Assembly (NCBI RefSeq): GCF_019704555.1
Contig: NZ_AP024745.1
Coordinates: 7,820,501 to 7,884,500 of the forward strand
DNA: 64,000 bases
Source: Actinoplanes sp. L3-i22
GTDB lineage: Bacteria > Actinomycetota > Actinomycetes > Mycobacteriales > Micromonosporaceae
Direction: 5' to 3'
A model generated the notes under the pieces. That model had not been told where the DNA came from. It did not search any database and saw only the letters and a list, made by a program, of their open reading frames with translations. How positions within the stretch are numbered: position 1 is the first letter of the stretch; every line of letters starts with the position of its first letter. Below are positions 40,655 through 49,228 of the stretch, piece after piece. The position numbers and the translations under genes are program-made.

Positions 40655-41812
40655 GTGAGACGCACCTCGTTCGCCCTGTTCGCCGCCGGTGTCGCGACGT
40701 TCGCCCTGCTCTACAGCACCCAGGCGGTGCTGCCGGAGCTGTCCGCCGCGTTCGGCGTCACCCCGGCGCAGAGCGCCTGGTCGCTGTCGCTGGCCACGGT
40801 CGGTCTCGGGGTGGCGCTGCTGATCACCGGCCCGCTGTCCGAGAAGATCGGCCGCACCCCGCTGATCCACCTCTCGCTGACCCTGTCCGCGCTGGTCGGG
40901 CTCGCCTGCGCGGTCGCGCCCGGCTGGCACACGCTGCTCGCCCTGCGGCTGCTGCAGGGGATCACGCTCGCCGGCCTGCCCGCGGTGGCGACCGCCTACC
41001 TGCGCGAGGAGTTGCCCGGCGACGTCCAGGCCCGGGTGGCCGGCCTCTACATCGGCGGCACGGCGCTGGGCGGCATGGCAGGCCGGCTGGTCACCGGCAC
41101 GGTCGCACAGGCCTTCGGGTGGCGCTGGGCGCTCGCCGCGGTCGCCGGGATCGGCCTGCTCTGCGCCGCGTTCGTGCTGGCCACACTGCCGAAGTCCCGG
41201 AACTTCGTCCGCCGGCCGTCGGCGGCGATGACCTGGCGGGCACTCGCCGACCCGGCGCTGCTCAGCCTCTACGCGGTCGGCGCGTGCGCGATGGGCGCGT
41301 TCGTCGCCGTCTACAACACGATCGGCTTCCGCCTGACCGGCGCGCCGTTCGGCCTCGGCACGGCGGCGGCCGGCGCGGTCTTCCTGGTCTACCCGGTCGG
41401 CACGCTCAGCTCCACCGTCGCCGGCCGGCTCGCCGACCGGTTCGGGCGGCGGGCGGTGCTGCCGTTCGGGTCGGTGCTGATGGTCCTCGGGCTGCTGCTC
41501 ACCCTCCCGGACAACCTGCCGGTGCTGGTCACCGGCCTGGCCGTGCTGACCGCCGGGTTCTTCTGCGTGCACGGCCTGGCCAGCGGGTGGGTCCCGGTCC
41601 GCGCGCACGCCGGCGGCGTGCCCGCCGCCCAGGCGGCGTCCCTCTATCTCTTCGCCTACTACGCCGGGTCGTCCCTCTTCGGGAGCCTTTCCGGTACGGC
41701 GTGGTCCGCCGGCGCCTGGCCGGCCGTGATCGCCCTGGCCACCCTCTTCGTGACGGTCAGCGGCGTCCTGGCCACCGCCCTCCGCCGAGTCCCGATCCTG
41801 GTCCCGCGCTGA
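40655..41812 (+). CDS. MFS transporter, YnfM type
   Basis: 385 aa with twelve predicted helices. The opening FALFAAGVATFALLYSTQAVLPELSAAFGVTPAQSAWSLSLATVGLGVALLITGPLSEKIGRTPLIH is characteristic of YnfM-like exporters, including motif A at GPLSEKIGR and a second GRLADRFGRRAVLPFG loop in the second half. The substrate is unknown. Expression is probably controlled by the divergent LysR regulator and appears leaderless. Its stop is immediately followed by the stop of the convergent 41813 gene, with no terminator between. Confidence 0.88.
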   Translation: MRRTSFALFAAGVATFALLYSTQAVLPELSAAFGVTPAQSAWSLSLATVGLGVALLITGPLSEKIGRTPLIHLSLTLSALVGLACAVAPGWHTLLALRLLQGITLAGLPAVATAYLREELPGDVQARVAGLYIGGTALGGMAGRLVTGTVAQAFGWRWALAAVAGIGLLCAAFVLATLPKSRNFVRRPSAAMTWRALADPALLSLYAVGACAMGAFVAVYNTIGFRLTGAPFGLGTAAAGAVFLVYPVGTLSSTVAGRLADRFGRRAVLPFGSVLMVLGLLLTLPDNLPVLVTGLAVLTAGFFCVHGLASGWVPVRAHAGGVPAAQAASLYLFAYYAGSSLFGSLSGTAWSAGAWPAVIALATLFVTVSGVLATALRRVPILVPR

Positions 41813-42313
41813 TCAGGACTTCCAGGTGCACTCGTCGGCGGAGACGCCGGTGGGGAGGTAGCTGACGCGCAGGTCGAAGCCGTAGCTCGCCGGATCCACG
41901 ACGAACCACCACGGGCAGCCGCCGTCCGCGTCCTTCAGCGCCGCGTAGACGTGGTCGCCGCGGCCGATCGTGCGCCAGCCGGAGCGTTCGGCCAGGTCGG
42001 CGTAGAAGTCCCGGACCTCGTCGCCGGAGAGCACCCCGGTCAGTGGCCGGATCACCGCGGCCAGCGCCGGCGTCGCGCACTGCAGCTGGTGGTCGTCCAC
42101 CTCGCTGAACCGGTCCGGCGGGGGCGCCTGCAGCAGGATCTGCTCCTTGCGGATGTCCCGGACGGTGTCCGGCTTGACCCGGCACTCGCCGATCGCCTCC
42201 GGCCCGGTCTTCGCCTTCTCCGGGAAGTACCGGCTGCCGAGCAGCCCGTACGCCACCAGCCCGGCCACCAGGACCGGCCCGACGGAATACCGTATCCACC
42301 TGGGCACACTCAC
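41813..42313 (-). CDS. single-span membrane-anchored hypothetical protein
   Basis: 166 aa. A short basic N-terminus (VSVPRWIRYS), one hydrophobic helix (VGPVLVAGLVAYGLLG) and an external domain of about 130 residues with four Cys, probably two disulfides (GECRV, LQCATP, GGCPWWFV, ADECTW). No known domain. GTG 42313 has GGGGGAG seven bases upstream; GTG 42307 is an alternative. It is divergent from the PHP gene. Confidence 0.7.
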   Translation of the reverse strand: MSVPRWIRYSVGPVLVAGLVAYGLLGSRYFPEKAKTGPEAIGECRVKPDTVRDIRKEQILLQAPPPDRFSEVDDHQLQCATPALAAVIRPLTGVLSGDEVRDFYADLAERSGWRTIGRGDHVYAALKDADGGCPWWFVVDPASYGFDLRVSYLPTGVSADECTWKS

Positions 42314-42377
42314 TCGGCACTCCCCCGTCGGTCCCACGATCCGCAAAGCCGTGATCATAGATCGATACGATCGGTGA

Positions 42378-43214
42378 ATGTCCTGGTACCGGGGTGACTT
42401 TCACGTTCACACGAACCGGTCCCACGGCGGGGAGCTGACGCCGGCCGAGATCACCGTGGCGGCCCGCGCGTGCGGCCTCGACGTCATCGCGGTCACCGAG
42501 CACGACCGGCCCGCCGAGTGGCCGGTCACCGACGACGATCTGCTGGTCATTCCCGGTCGGGAGAACCTCACCCCGGGCGGTCACTGGCTGGCGCTGGGGC
42601 CGGACGTGCTGCGCGTCGTGGCCCACCCGCACGCGCCGTATCCCGGGGGCACGTTCACCGGCCCGCTCGACGGGTTCGACCTGGTCGAGGTCTGGAACGG
42701 GCGATGGACCTCCGACCTGCCGTGGAACGCCGACAACGAGGCCGCGCTGGCCGACTGGGGACGCGCCCTCCCGGCCGGCGTCCGGGCCGGCTCGTGGCGG
42801 CCGGCGATCGGGAACAGCGACGTCCACCTACGGGATCAGATCGGCACGCCGCAGACGGTCGTGCGGGCCGGCGAGCTCAGCGCCGCGGCCGTGCTCGCCG
42901 CGCTCCGGGCCGGCCACTGCTGGATCGCCGGATCCGCCGCGGTGGACCTGTCGTTCACCGCACGCGCCGGCGGCCACGTCGCCGGGATCGGCGAGATCCT
43001 GGCCACCGGCGGGGCTCCGGCCGTCGTCGAGCTGCGGGTCACCGGCGTGCCGGCCGGCGAGGTCACCGTCCACACCGAGTGCGGGCCGGTGCTCGCCGTG
43101 CCGATCAGCGGCGAGCCGATCACCTGGTCGGGCCGCGCGGAGCTCGTGCGCGTGGAGATCCGTCACCCGAGCGGTCACCCGGCGGCACTCACCAACCCGA
43201 TCATCCTGGTCTGA
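42378..43214 (+). CDS. PHP domain phosphoesterase
   Basis: 278 aa. Metal-binding PHP motifs: DFHVHTNRSHGG (7-18), VTEHDRP (about 53-59), VAHPHAPYP and NSDVHLRD (about 138-145). The first 190 residues form the PHP barrel; the C-terminal 85 residues are a beta-domain (HCWIAGSAAVDLSFTARAG...) found in CehA-like PHP proteins. It hydrolyses phosphate esters of unknown identity. TACGAT (42366-42371) ends six bases before ATG 42378, so the mRNA is leaderless. It is not obviously linked to a neighbour. Confidence 0.88.
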   Translation: MSWYRGDFHVHTNRSHGGELTPAEITVAARACGLDVIAVTEHDRPAEWPVTDDDLLVIPGRENLTPGGHWLALGPDVLRVVAHPHAPYPGGTFTGPLDGFDLVEVWNGRWTSDLPWNADNEAALADWGRALPAGVRAGSWRPAIGNSDVHLRDQIGTPQTVVRAGELSAAAVLAALRAGHCWIAGSAAVDLSFTARAGGHVAGIGEILATGGAPAVVELRVTGVPAGEVTVHTECGPVLAVPISGEPITWSGRAELVRVEIRHPSGHPAALTNPIILV

Positions 43215-43286
43215 ATCGGTCACGCCTCCGGGGCCGGGCCGCGCCGTCCCCGATCAGGTGGACCGGGCCGCCGGCACGGGCGAAGG

Positions 43287-43952
43287 TCATCGATCAAAAC
43301 CTTCCGGATTCCGTACGTCGTGAGCACCCAGCCGTCCGCACATCCCCCACCCCCGGCTCGCACTCTCCGGCGCACTGAACACGCCCGCTTCCCACAGGTG
43401 GCGAGCGTCCCCACCGGCGAGCGCGTCGAGCACGGCGTCGGACCGCGGCGGCTGGGCGGCGACGATCGCCCGCCACTGGTCGATCCGCGGGCGGACGAGC
43501 GCGGCCGCCCGCGCGTAGAAGACGTCCAGCCCGTCCGTCCGGAGCCGCTCGAAGCCGTCCAGCGCGAGCGCCCGGCGGGCCCGCACCCGGTCCTCGGTGA
43601 CCGGCGGGACGAGCGTCGCCGCCGACCGGTAGCGCTCCGGGTCGCCGACCACCTCCGGCGGGAAGGTCATCACCGCGTCGCCGGACTCGGGCAGCCCGGC
43701 GTTCGACATCACCACGATCAGCTCCAGGCCGCCGTGGTTGATCGCGCGGTGGATGACGCCCGGGGTGAACCAGACGGTGCTGCCCGCCGCCAGGGGCGTC
43801 TCGCGGAAGCCGGACGGGTCGAGCGTCTGGACCGCGCCGGTTCCGCCGATCACGACGTACGCCTCGGTGGACGTGGTGTGCAGGTGGGGAGTGCCGCCGC
43901 CGTCGTACACGGCGACCCGGGTCACCGAGGTGCCGCCCGGGAACGTGGTCAC
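43287..43952 (-). CDS. cupin-domain protein
   Basis: 221 aa. A single cupin barrel occupies residues 1-105 (PHLHTTSTEAYVVIGGTGAVQTLD with metal His/Glu residues, then TVWFTPGVIHRAIN, the second cupin motif). The C-terminal half is helical and without known fold (VRARRALALDGFERLRTDGLDVFYARAAALVRP). It is the last gene of the sugar operon, overlapping DUF6807 by 4 bp (GTGA 43952-43949). Likely a sugar-binding, isomerase or sensory cupin; not decided. Confidence 0.8.
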   Translation of the reverse strand: MTTFPGGTSVTRVAVYDGGGTPHLHTTSTEAYVVIGGTGAVQTLDPSGFRETPLAAGSTVWFTPGVIHRAINHGGLELIVVMSNAGLPESGDAVMTFPPEVVGDPERYRSAATLVPPVTEDRVRARRALALDGFERLRTDGLDVFYARAAALVRPRIDQWRAIVAAQPPRSDAVLDALAGGDARHLWEAGVFSAPESASRGWGMCGRLGAHDVRNPEGFDR

Positions 43953-44851
43953 GGCGTCGCCGCCGTGCGCAGCGCGGATCGCCCCTGCTCGGCCAGCGTC
44001 TCCGCGTCGGGGTCCCCGGCGGCGATCACCACCGCGTAGCGGAAGCCGACCGTCCCGCCGTCGGGCAGGTCGAGCTCCTCACTGAAGAACGGGGCCGGGT
44101 TGAGGCAGGCGAACTCCTCGCTGCGGGCGAACCACTGCGGCGGGTGGTGCGGATTCGCCGGGTCGTCGACCATCAGGACCGTCGACCGATGGTCGTTGCC
44201 GTCGTGCCGGCCACGGAACGCGAACCACGCGGCGCGCTCGCCCCGCAGTTCGTCACCGCCCCTCGCGGTCGGCGACTGGATCGTCCCGCCGGTGAAGGAG
44301 CGTGGCCCGCGCCAGAACAGTCCGCCGTACCCGGCGTTCTCCCGGCCTTTCGTGGTCGGCGATCCGAAGGCCAGCGCCTCGCCGGAGACGTTGGTGAGCG
44401 ACGTCGCGAACGTCAGCACCCAGCTCACGTCGTCGAGCACCGCGAACGTGAGCCGACGCTCCTCGGTGAGCACCGTGGTCCCGCCCTCCGCGATCCAGTC
44501 CAGGTGGTGCGCCAGGACATTCCCGGCCAGGGTGCGGAAGGCCCGGTGCACGGCGCTGCCGTTGTTCGGCCGCTGCACGTAGGACCGGCCGTGCACATAG
44601 GTCGGCCCGCCCCAGAAATTGTGCTCGCCGACGTACGGCAGGGACCAGGCGATCCCTTTGTGCCACACGTGGTCGTGCGGCCGGAACAGCGAGACGAGAT
44701 CCCCGGCGAGGGTCCGGATCGGGTGCAGATAGGGCTTCGGCGATTCGAGTCGGACGGTGTCCGGCCGGTAGACGTACGTGCAGAGCGGCACGTCCCCGGC
44801 GGAGACCGTCACCGACCGTTCGAGGGCGTGGTCGACGCGTAGTTCTGCCAT
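43949..44851 (-). CDS. DUF6807 (PmoA-like) family protein, intact
   Basis: 300 aa. The family core is complete: CTYVYRPDTVRLESPKPYLHPIRTLAGD, FRPHDHVWHKGIAWSLPYVGEHNFWGGP (conserved His residues), LTNVSGEALAF, GYGGLFWRGPRSF, DDPANPHHPPQWF and VGFRYAVVIAAGDPD. PmoA-like proteins accompany Gfo/Idh dehydrogenases in sugar or glycoside catabolism, as here. ATG 44851 lies inside the end of the Gfo/Idh gene (43-bp overlap), showing tight coupling. A decayed paralogue is at 36612. Confidence 0.85.
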   Translation of the reverse strand: MAELRVDHALERSVTVSAGDVPLCTYVYRPDTVRLESPKPYLHPIRTLAGDLVSLFRPHDHVWHKGIAWSLPYVGEHNFWGGPTYVHGRSYVQRPNNGSAVHRAFRTLAGNVLAHHLDWIAEGGTTVLTEERRLTFAVLDDVSWVLTFATSLTNVSGEALAFGSPTTKGRENAGYGGLFWRGPRSFTGGTIQSPTARGGDELRGERAAWFAFRGRHDGNDHRSTVLMVDDPANPHHPPQWFARSEEFACLNPAPFFSEELDLPDGGTVGFRYAVVIAAGDPDAETLAEQGRSALRTAATP

Positions 44852-45903
44852 CTGATCCCGGTTCCGTTCATGGCGGCGGCGAAGGGGTGGTCCGGGCCGA
44901 TCTCGCCCCGGCGGACCGGCTTCCCGGTGGCCGCCGAGGCGTAGAGCGCGGCGATGAACTCCATGGTCAGGCGGGTTTCGGCGAGGGTGACCGGCAGTGG
45001 CTCGCCGGCGTCGAGCGCGTCCAGCACGGCGGCCAGCTGGTCGGCGTGCCCGCTCCGCGCGGTGCTGTCCCGGGGGAACAGGCGCGCGAGGTCGTCGTAC
45101 GTCGGAGCCGGGGTGATCGTCCAGTCGGCGTCGCTGTACCCGTAGAGGTGCTCCAACTCGACGGTGGCGTGCTCGAAGTCGAAGCGCAGCGCGGACGTCT
45201 GGCGGGGCGAGACGACCGAGTTGACCACCGAGGCGACGGTGCCGTCGGCGAACTCGACCAGGGCCATCGAGACGTCCTCGGTCTCGACCGGGCGGGACCG
45301 GCGGGCGGCGATCGCGGAGATCCGCTCCCACGGGCCGAGGATGGAGAGCAGCAGGTCGAACTGGTGGATGCCGTGGCCCATGGTCGGGCCGCCGCCCTCG
45401 GTCGCCCATCGGCCACGCCAGGGGACCCGGTAGTAGGCGTCGTCGCGGAACCACAGGGTGTGGCAGGTGGCCAGGAGCGGGCGGCCCAGGTCACCGCGCT
45501 TGATCAGTTCGCGGAGGCGGACGGCGCCCGTACCGAATCGGTGTTGAAAGATCGTGCCCACCCGGTCCGAAATTTCGGATATAGCGTCTATTTCGCGAAG
45601 CGAAAGAGTCGGCGGCTTTTCGACCAGTACCGAAACCCCAGCTCGCAGGCACTCCTGAGCCATCGACGCATGGGTCGACGGCGGCGTGCACAGGTGGACC
45701 AGGTCCAACTGCTCCGCGGCCAACAAAACGGTCAAATCGCGATATGTTTCGACGTTTCCCCAGGACTCGGCGAAGGCCCGGGCCCGCTCGGGCACCAGGT
45801 CCACCACCGCGACCAGCTCGACCCGGCCGGCATGCGCCCGCAGCGCCTCGGCATGAGCGGTCGCGATCGCCCCCGTCCCCACGATCGCCGCGCGGTACCT
45901 CAT
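44809..45903 (-). CDS. Gfo/Idh/MocA family oxidoreductase
   Basis: 364 aa. The N-terminal Rossmann fold opens AAIVGTGAIATAHAEAL and carries LCTPPSTHASMAQECLRAGVSVLVEKPPTLS with the family EKP lysine. The C-terminal domain has GGGPTMGHGIHQFDLLLSILG, whose Gly-His-Asp arrangement is the usual catalytic region. It oxidises or epimerises a sugar or inositol with NAD(P). Its position between the binding protein (ATGA overlap at 45900) and DUF6807 places it in an ABC-linked catabolic operon. Confidence 0.9.
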   Translation of the reverse strand: MRYRAAIVGTGAIATAHAEALRAHAGRVELVAVVDLVPERARAFAESWGNVETYRDLTVLLAAEQLDLVHLCTPPSTHASMAQECLRAGVSVLVEKPPTLSLREIDAISEISDRVGTIFQHRFGTGAVRLRELIKRGDLGRPLLATCHTLWFRDDAYYRVPWRGRWATEGGGPTMGHGIHQFDLLLSILGPWERISAIAARRSRPVETEDVSMALVEFADGTVASVVNSVVSPRQTSALRFDFEHATVELEHLYGYSDADWTITPAPTYDDLARLFPRDSTARSGHADQLAAVLDALDAGEPLPVTLAETRLTMEFIAALYASAATGKPVRRGEIGPDHPFAAAMNGTGIRWQNYASTTPSNGR

Positions 45904-47222
45904 GCGGCATCGATCGCGGCCTGCAGCTCCTTGACGAACCCGGTCGCCGCGTCCGCCGGAGTCTTCCGCGCGAACAGCACGTCCTCGGTGTACCGCTTGA
46001 GGATCTGCTCCACGTCGCTGGCGCCCTTCGGCGTGACCCGCGGCGAGTCACCCACCTTGATCGCGTCGAGGTACTCCGCCGCCGCCTTGTCGGTGGCGGT
46101 CAGCTTCGGCACCAGCGCCGACCGGATCTTCGTGTTCGCCGGGACCCCGCGGTCGGTCTGCAGGATCTCCGCGGCCGCCTCGCTGTTCGCGAGGAAGTCC
46201 ACGAAGAGCGCCGCCTCGGCGGGCTGCTTCGACCGGGACGAGACCGACCAGAACATCGACGGCTTGTAGTACGCGCCCGGCGTGGTGGCCTGCGACTCCC
46301 CCGGCAGCTTGAGCAGCTTCAGCTTCTGCCCGCTGGCCGCGGCGAGCGAGGTCAGCTGGCTGTTCCACCAAGTGCCGAGGGCGGAGGCGTTGGTCGCGGT
46401 GCCGGACTGGTCGAGGGCCGCGCCGGCCCGCTCGACGGTGACCGACGCCTGCGGTGCGCTGCCGTCCTTGGCCAGGTCCAGCTGGAACTGCCAGAACGAC
46501 GCGAGCACGTCCGGCGGGAGCGCGACCTTGCCCTCCGGCGAGTACAGGGTGGCGCCGTGCTGACGGGCCCAGACGTTGACGCCGCCGATGTCGAAGCCGA
46601 GCGACTGGGTGCCGGTGACCTTGCCGCCGGAGGCCTTGGAGATCTGTGCGGCGACGGTCTTGAGGTCGTCCCAGCTCCAGGTCGCGTCGTCGGGCAGGGT
46701 CACCTGGTACTTGTCGAGCAGGTCGGTGTTGGCCACGAACGAGTACGCCGCCAGGCCGGTCGGGACGCCGTACTGTTTGTCGCCGATCGCCCCGGTGGCC
46801 AATGCTTTCGTGTCGAAGTCCGCCGTGGTCAGGTGCTTGTCCGCGGTCTTCAGATCGAGAAGAGCACCCCGTTCGGCGTACGACGCCAGGTAGAGCTCGT
46901 CCATCTGGATGACGTCCGGGGCGTCGTTGGCGGCGACGGTGGTCGCGAGGGCGTCCCAGTAGCCGTTCCAGTCCTTGAACTCGCCCTTGATCGTGATGGT
47001 CGGGTGAGCCTTGGTGAACGCGTCGATGACCTGCTGGGTGCGCTTGTGCCGGGCGTCCGAGCCCCACCAGGTGAACCGCAGGGTGACCGGTTTGTCGGAG
47101 ATCTCCCCGCCGGCGTCACCGCCACCGCTGCCACCGCAGGCGGCCAGCGCCGCGCCTGCGGAGAGGGACAGGCCCATCAGGAGGGCCTCGCGACGAGAGA
47201 ATCGGTGCGTGAATCGTTTCAT
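45900..47222 (-). CDS. ABC transporter sugar-binding lipoprotein
   Basis: 440 aa family-1 solute-binding protein. The N-terminus has a twin-arginine-like SRREALLMGLSLSAGAAL and lipobox LAAC (about residue 28), so it may be Tat-exported and lipidated. Mature features: VTLRFTWWGSDARHKRTQQVIDAFTKAHPTITIKGEF, then KQYGVPTGLAAYSFVANTDLLDKY and a Trp-rich ligand pocket (TWSWDDL). It delivers a sugar to the two permeases encoded upstream. The ATP-binding subunit is absent, so a shared MsiK-type ATPase is expected (inference). Start ATG 47222. Confidence 0.9.
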   Translation of the reverse strand: MKRFTHRFSRREALLMGLSLSAGAALAACGGSGGGDAGGEISDKPVTLRFTWWGSDARHKRTQQVIDAFTKAHPTITIKGEFKDWNGYWDALATTVAANDAPDVIQMDELYLASYAERGALLDLKTADKHLTTADFDTKALATGAIGDKQYGVPTGLAAYSFVANTDLLDKYQVTLPDDATWSWDDLKTVAAQISKASGGKVTGTQSLGFDIGGVNVWARQHGATLYSPEGKVALPPDVLASFWQFQLDLAKDGSAPQASVTVERAGAALDQSGTATNASALGTWWNSQLTSLAAASGQKLKLLKLPGESQATTPGAYYKPSMFWSVSSRSKQPAEAALFVDFLANSEAAAEILQTDRGVPANTKIRSALVPKLTATDKAAAEYLDAIKVGDSPRVTPKGASDVEQILKRYTEDVLFARKTPADAATGFVKELQAAIDAA

Positions 47223-47278
47223 ACTCGAGACACATCCTTCGATCCGTACCCAATAAATGATCTTGAAGTTCGGGTTTG

Positions 47279-48166
47279 CTACTTGATGCCGGTGGTGGCG
47301 ATGCCCTTGATCAGGAAGCGCTGGCCGAGCAGGAACGCGAGGAAGACCGGGAGCAGCGACACCACGCTCATCGCGAACATCGAGCCCCAGCTCGTCGACA
47401 CGGTCGCGTCGACATAGGAGCGCAGCGCCACCGGGACGGTGTACTTGTCCGGATCGGTCAGGTAGATCAGCTGGCTGAAGAAGTCGTTCCAGGTCCAGAT
47501 GAACGTGAAGATCGCGGTGGTGGCCAGCGCCGGGACCATCAGCGGCAGCACCACCCGCAGGAAGATCAGCGGATGCCCGGCGCCGTCGATCCGGGCCGCC
47601 TCGTCCAGCTCGCGCGGCAGCCCGCGGATGAACTGGACCATCAGGAACACGAAGAACGCGTCGGTGGCCAGGAACTTCGGCACCACCAGCGGCAGGAACG
47701 TGTTGATCCAGCCGAGCTGCGAGAACAGGATGTACTGCGGCACGATGATCACGTGGATCGGCAGCATGATGGTGCCGAGCATGATCGCGAAGAACACCCG
47801 CTTGCCGGAGAACTCCAGCCGGGCGAACGCGTAGGCCGCGAGCGAGCAGGACACCAGGTTCCCGATCACGCAGCCGGCCACCACGATCGCCGAGTTGATC
47901 AGGTAGTGCCCGAACGGGGAGGCCAGCGCGTTCCAGCCCTCGCTGTAGTTCGCGATCCGCAGCCCGCTCAGGGCCAGGCCCGGCGAGCGGAAGATCTCGT
48001 TGTTCGGCCGCAGCGAGCTGACCACCATCCACAGCACCGGATACAGCATGACCAGGGCCAGCAGGCACAAGCCGACGTGCTTGCCCACGCTGCTCAGCCT
48101 GGTGCGGGGCCGGATCGCCGGCGTCGCCAGCACGGCCGGGGCCACCCGTTCCCTGAGGTCAGTCAT
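47279..48166 (-). CDS. carbohydrate ABC transporter permease (MalG/AraQ type)
   Basis: 295 aa, six membrane helices. The EAA loop that docks to the ATPase is ELDEAARIDGAGHPLIFLRVVLPLMVPAL (about residues 185-213); FIWTWNDFFSQLIYL is a typical helix-5 motif. It pairs with the permease at 48159, which it overlaps by 8 bp, and precedes the binding protein. Its first 30 residues are cytoplasmic and Arg/Pro-rich. The substrate is probably an oligosaccharide or uronide (context only). Confidence 0.9.
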   Translation of the reverse strand: MTDLRERVAPAVLATPAIRPRTRLSSVGKHVGLCLLALVMLYPVLWMVVSSLRPNNEIFRSPGLALSGLRIANYSEGWNALASPFGHYLINSAIVVAGCVIGNLVSCSLAAYAFARLEFSGKRVFFAIMLGTIMLPIHVIIVPQYILFSQLGWINTFLPLVVPKFLATDAFFVFLMVQFIRGLPRELDEAARIDGAGHPLIFLRVVLPLMVPALATTAIFTFIWTWNDFFSQLIYLTDPDKYTVPVALRSYVDATVSTSWGSMFAMSVVSLLPVFLAFLLGQRFLIKGIATTGIK

Positions 48167-49097
48167 CGTAGAAGACCCATCGCTTCGAGGCCCAGAAGTT
48201 GATCGCGGTGAAGATCGCGATGATGACCAGAAGCAGCCACGCCAGGGCCGACGCGTATCCCATGTCGAAGCTGTGGAAGCCGCGCTGGTACAGGTAGAGC
48301 GTGTAGAACATGGTCGAGTCGGACGGGCCGCCGGTGCCGCCGGACACCACGAACGCCTGGGTGAACGACTGGAACGCGTGGATGATCTGCAGGACCAGGT
48401 TGAAGAAGATGATCGGGGACAGCAGCGGCAGCGTGATGCTGCGGAACTGACGCGCCCTGGACGCGCCGTCGACGGCCGCCGCCTCGTAGTACATCGCCGG
48501 GATCTGCCGCAGGCCGGCCAGGAAGATCACCATCGGGGCGCCGAACGTCCAGACGTTCAGCACGATCAAGGTGGACAGCGCCGTGCCCGGGTCGGAGATC
48601 CAGCTCCGGCCGCTCCCCCCGAACACCTGCAGAGCCTGGTTGACCAGGCCGTCCGCGCCGAAGATCTGCCGCCACAGGACCGCGATCGCCACGCTGCTGC
48701 CGAGCAGGCTGGGCAGGTAGAACACCGAGCGGTAGAAGGCGAGCCCGCGCATCCCCCGGTCGAGCAGCAGCGCGAGGCCGAGGGCGAAGGCGAGCTGCAG
48801 GGGGACCGAGACGAAGACGTACGTGCAGGTGACGCCGAGCGCGTGGTGCAGCCGCTCGTCGGTGAGCATCCGCCGCAGGTTCGCCAGCCCGTTGAACTCG
48901 GGCGGCTGGATCAGGTTGTAGTCGGTGAACCCGAGCACGAACGACGCGGCGACCGGCCCCGCGGTGATCAGAATCAGCCCGGCGAACCAGGGGGACAGGA
49001 AGAAGAACGCGGCCCGGTTGTCCCGCTTGCGCGGCGGGCCGGCCGAGGCGGTGCCGAGTCGCCGGAGTTCGCCAAGACTGCTCACACCGACCCCCAT
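48159..49097 (-). CDS. carbohydrate ABC transporter permease (MalF/UgpA type)
   Basis: 312 aa with six membrane helices (AAFFFLSPWFAGLILITAGPVAASFVLGF opens helix 1). The EAA loop is YYEAAAVDGASRARQFRSITLPLLSPIIFF. It is the first gene of the ABC-Gfo/Idh-DUF6807-cupin operon. ATG 49097 is used; the GTG four codons in, behind GGGGGTC, is an alternative. A LacI-type operator sits eight bases before ATG, covering the probable -10, so the operon is likely repressed by the adjacent LacI protein. Confidence 0.9.
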   Translation of the reverse strand: MGVGVSSLGELRRLGTASAGPPRKRDNRAAFFFLSPWFAGLILITAGPVAASFVLGFTDYNLIQPPEFNGLANLRRMLTDERLHHALGVTCTYVFVSVPLQLAFALGLALLLDRGMRGLAFYRSVFYLPSLLGSSVAIAVLWRQIFGADGLVNQALQVFGGSGRSWISDPGTALSTLIVLNVWTFGAPMVIFLAGLRQIPAMYYEAAAVDGASRARQFRSITLPLLSPIIFFNLVLQIIHAFQSFTQAFVVSGGTGGPSDSTMFYTLYLYQRGFHSFDMGYASALAWLLLVIIAIFTAINFWASKRWVFYDD

Positions 49098-49104
49098 CGT
49101 TGCG

Positions 49105-49118
49105 GGAAAACGTATTCC
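49105..49118. promoter_or_regulatory. LacI-type operator of the ABC operon
   Basis: Imperfect palindrome GGAAAACGTATTCC with central ACGT. On the minus strand it contains TACGTT (49114-49109), a possible -10. It lies eight bases upstream of the permease start and 110 bp downstream of the LacI stop. Confidence 0.65.
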
Positions 49119-49228
49119 AAAGTCTGGGTGTGGCGCGGGCCACCCGTCAAGTGTTTCCGCGAGATCACAACAAACTCATCAATACATAAATCTTTGCTTG
49201 GGTACGGCCGGAGCACCCGCCCCGCTGC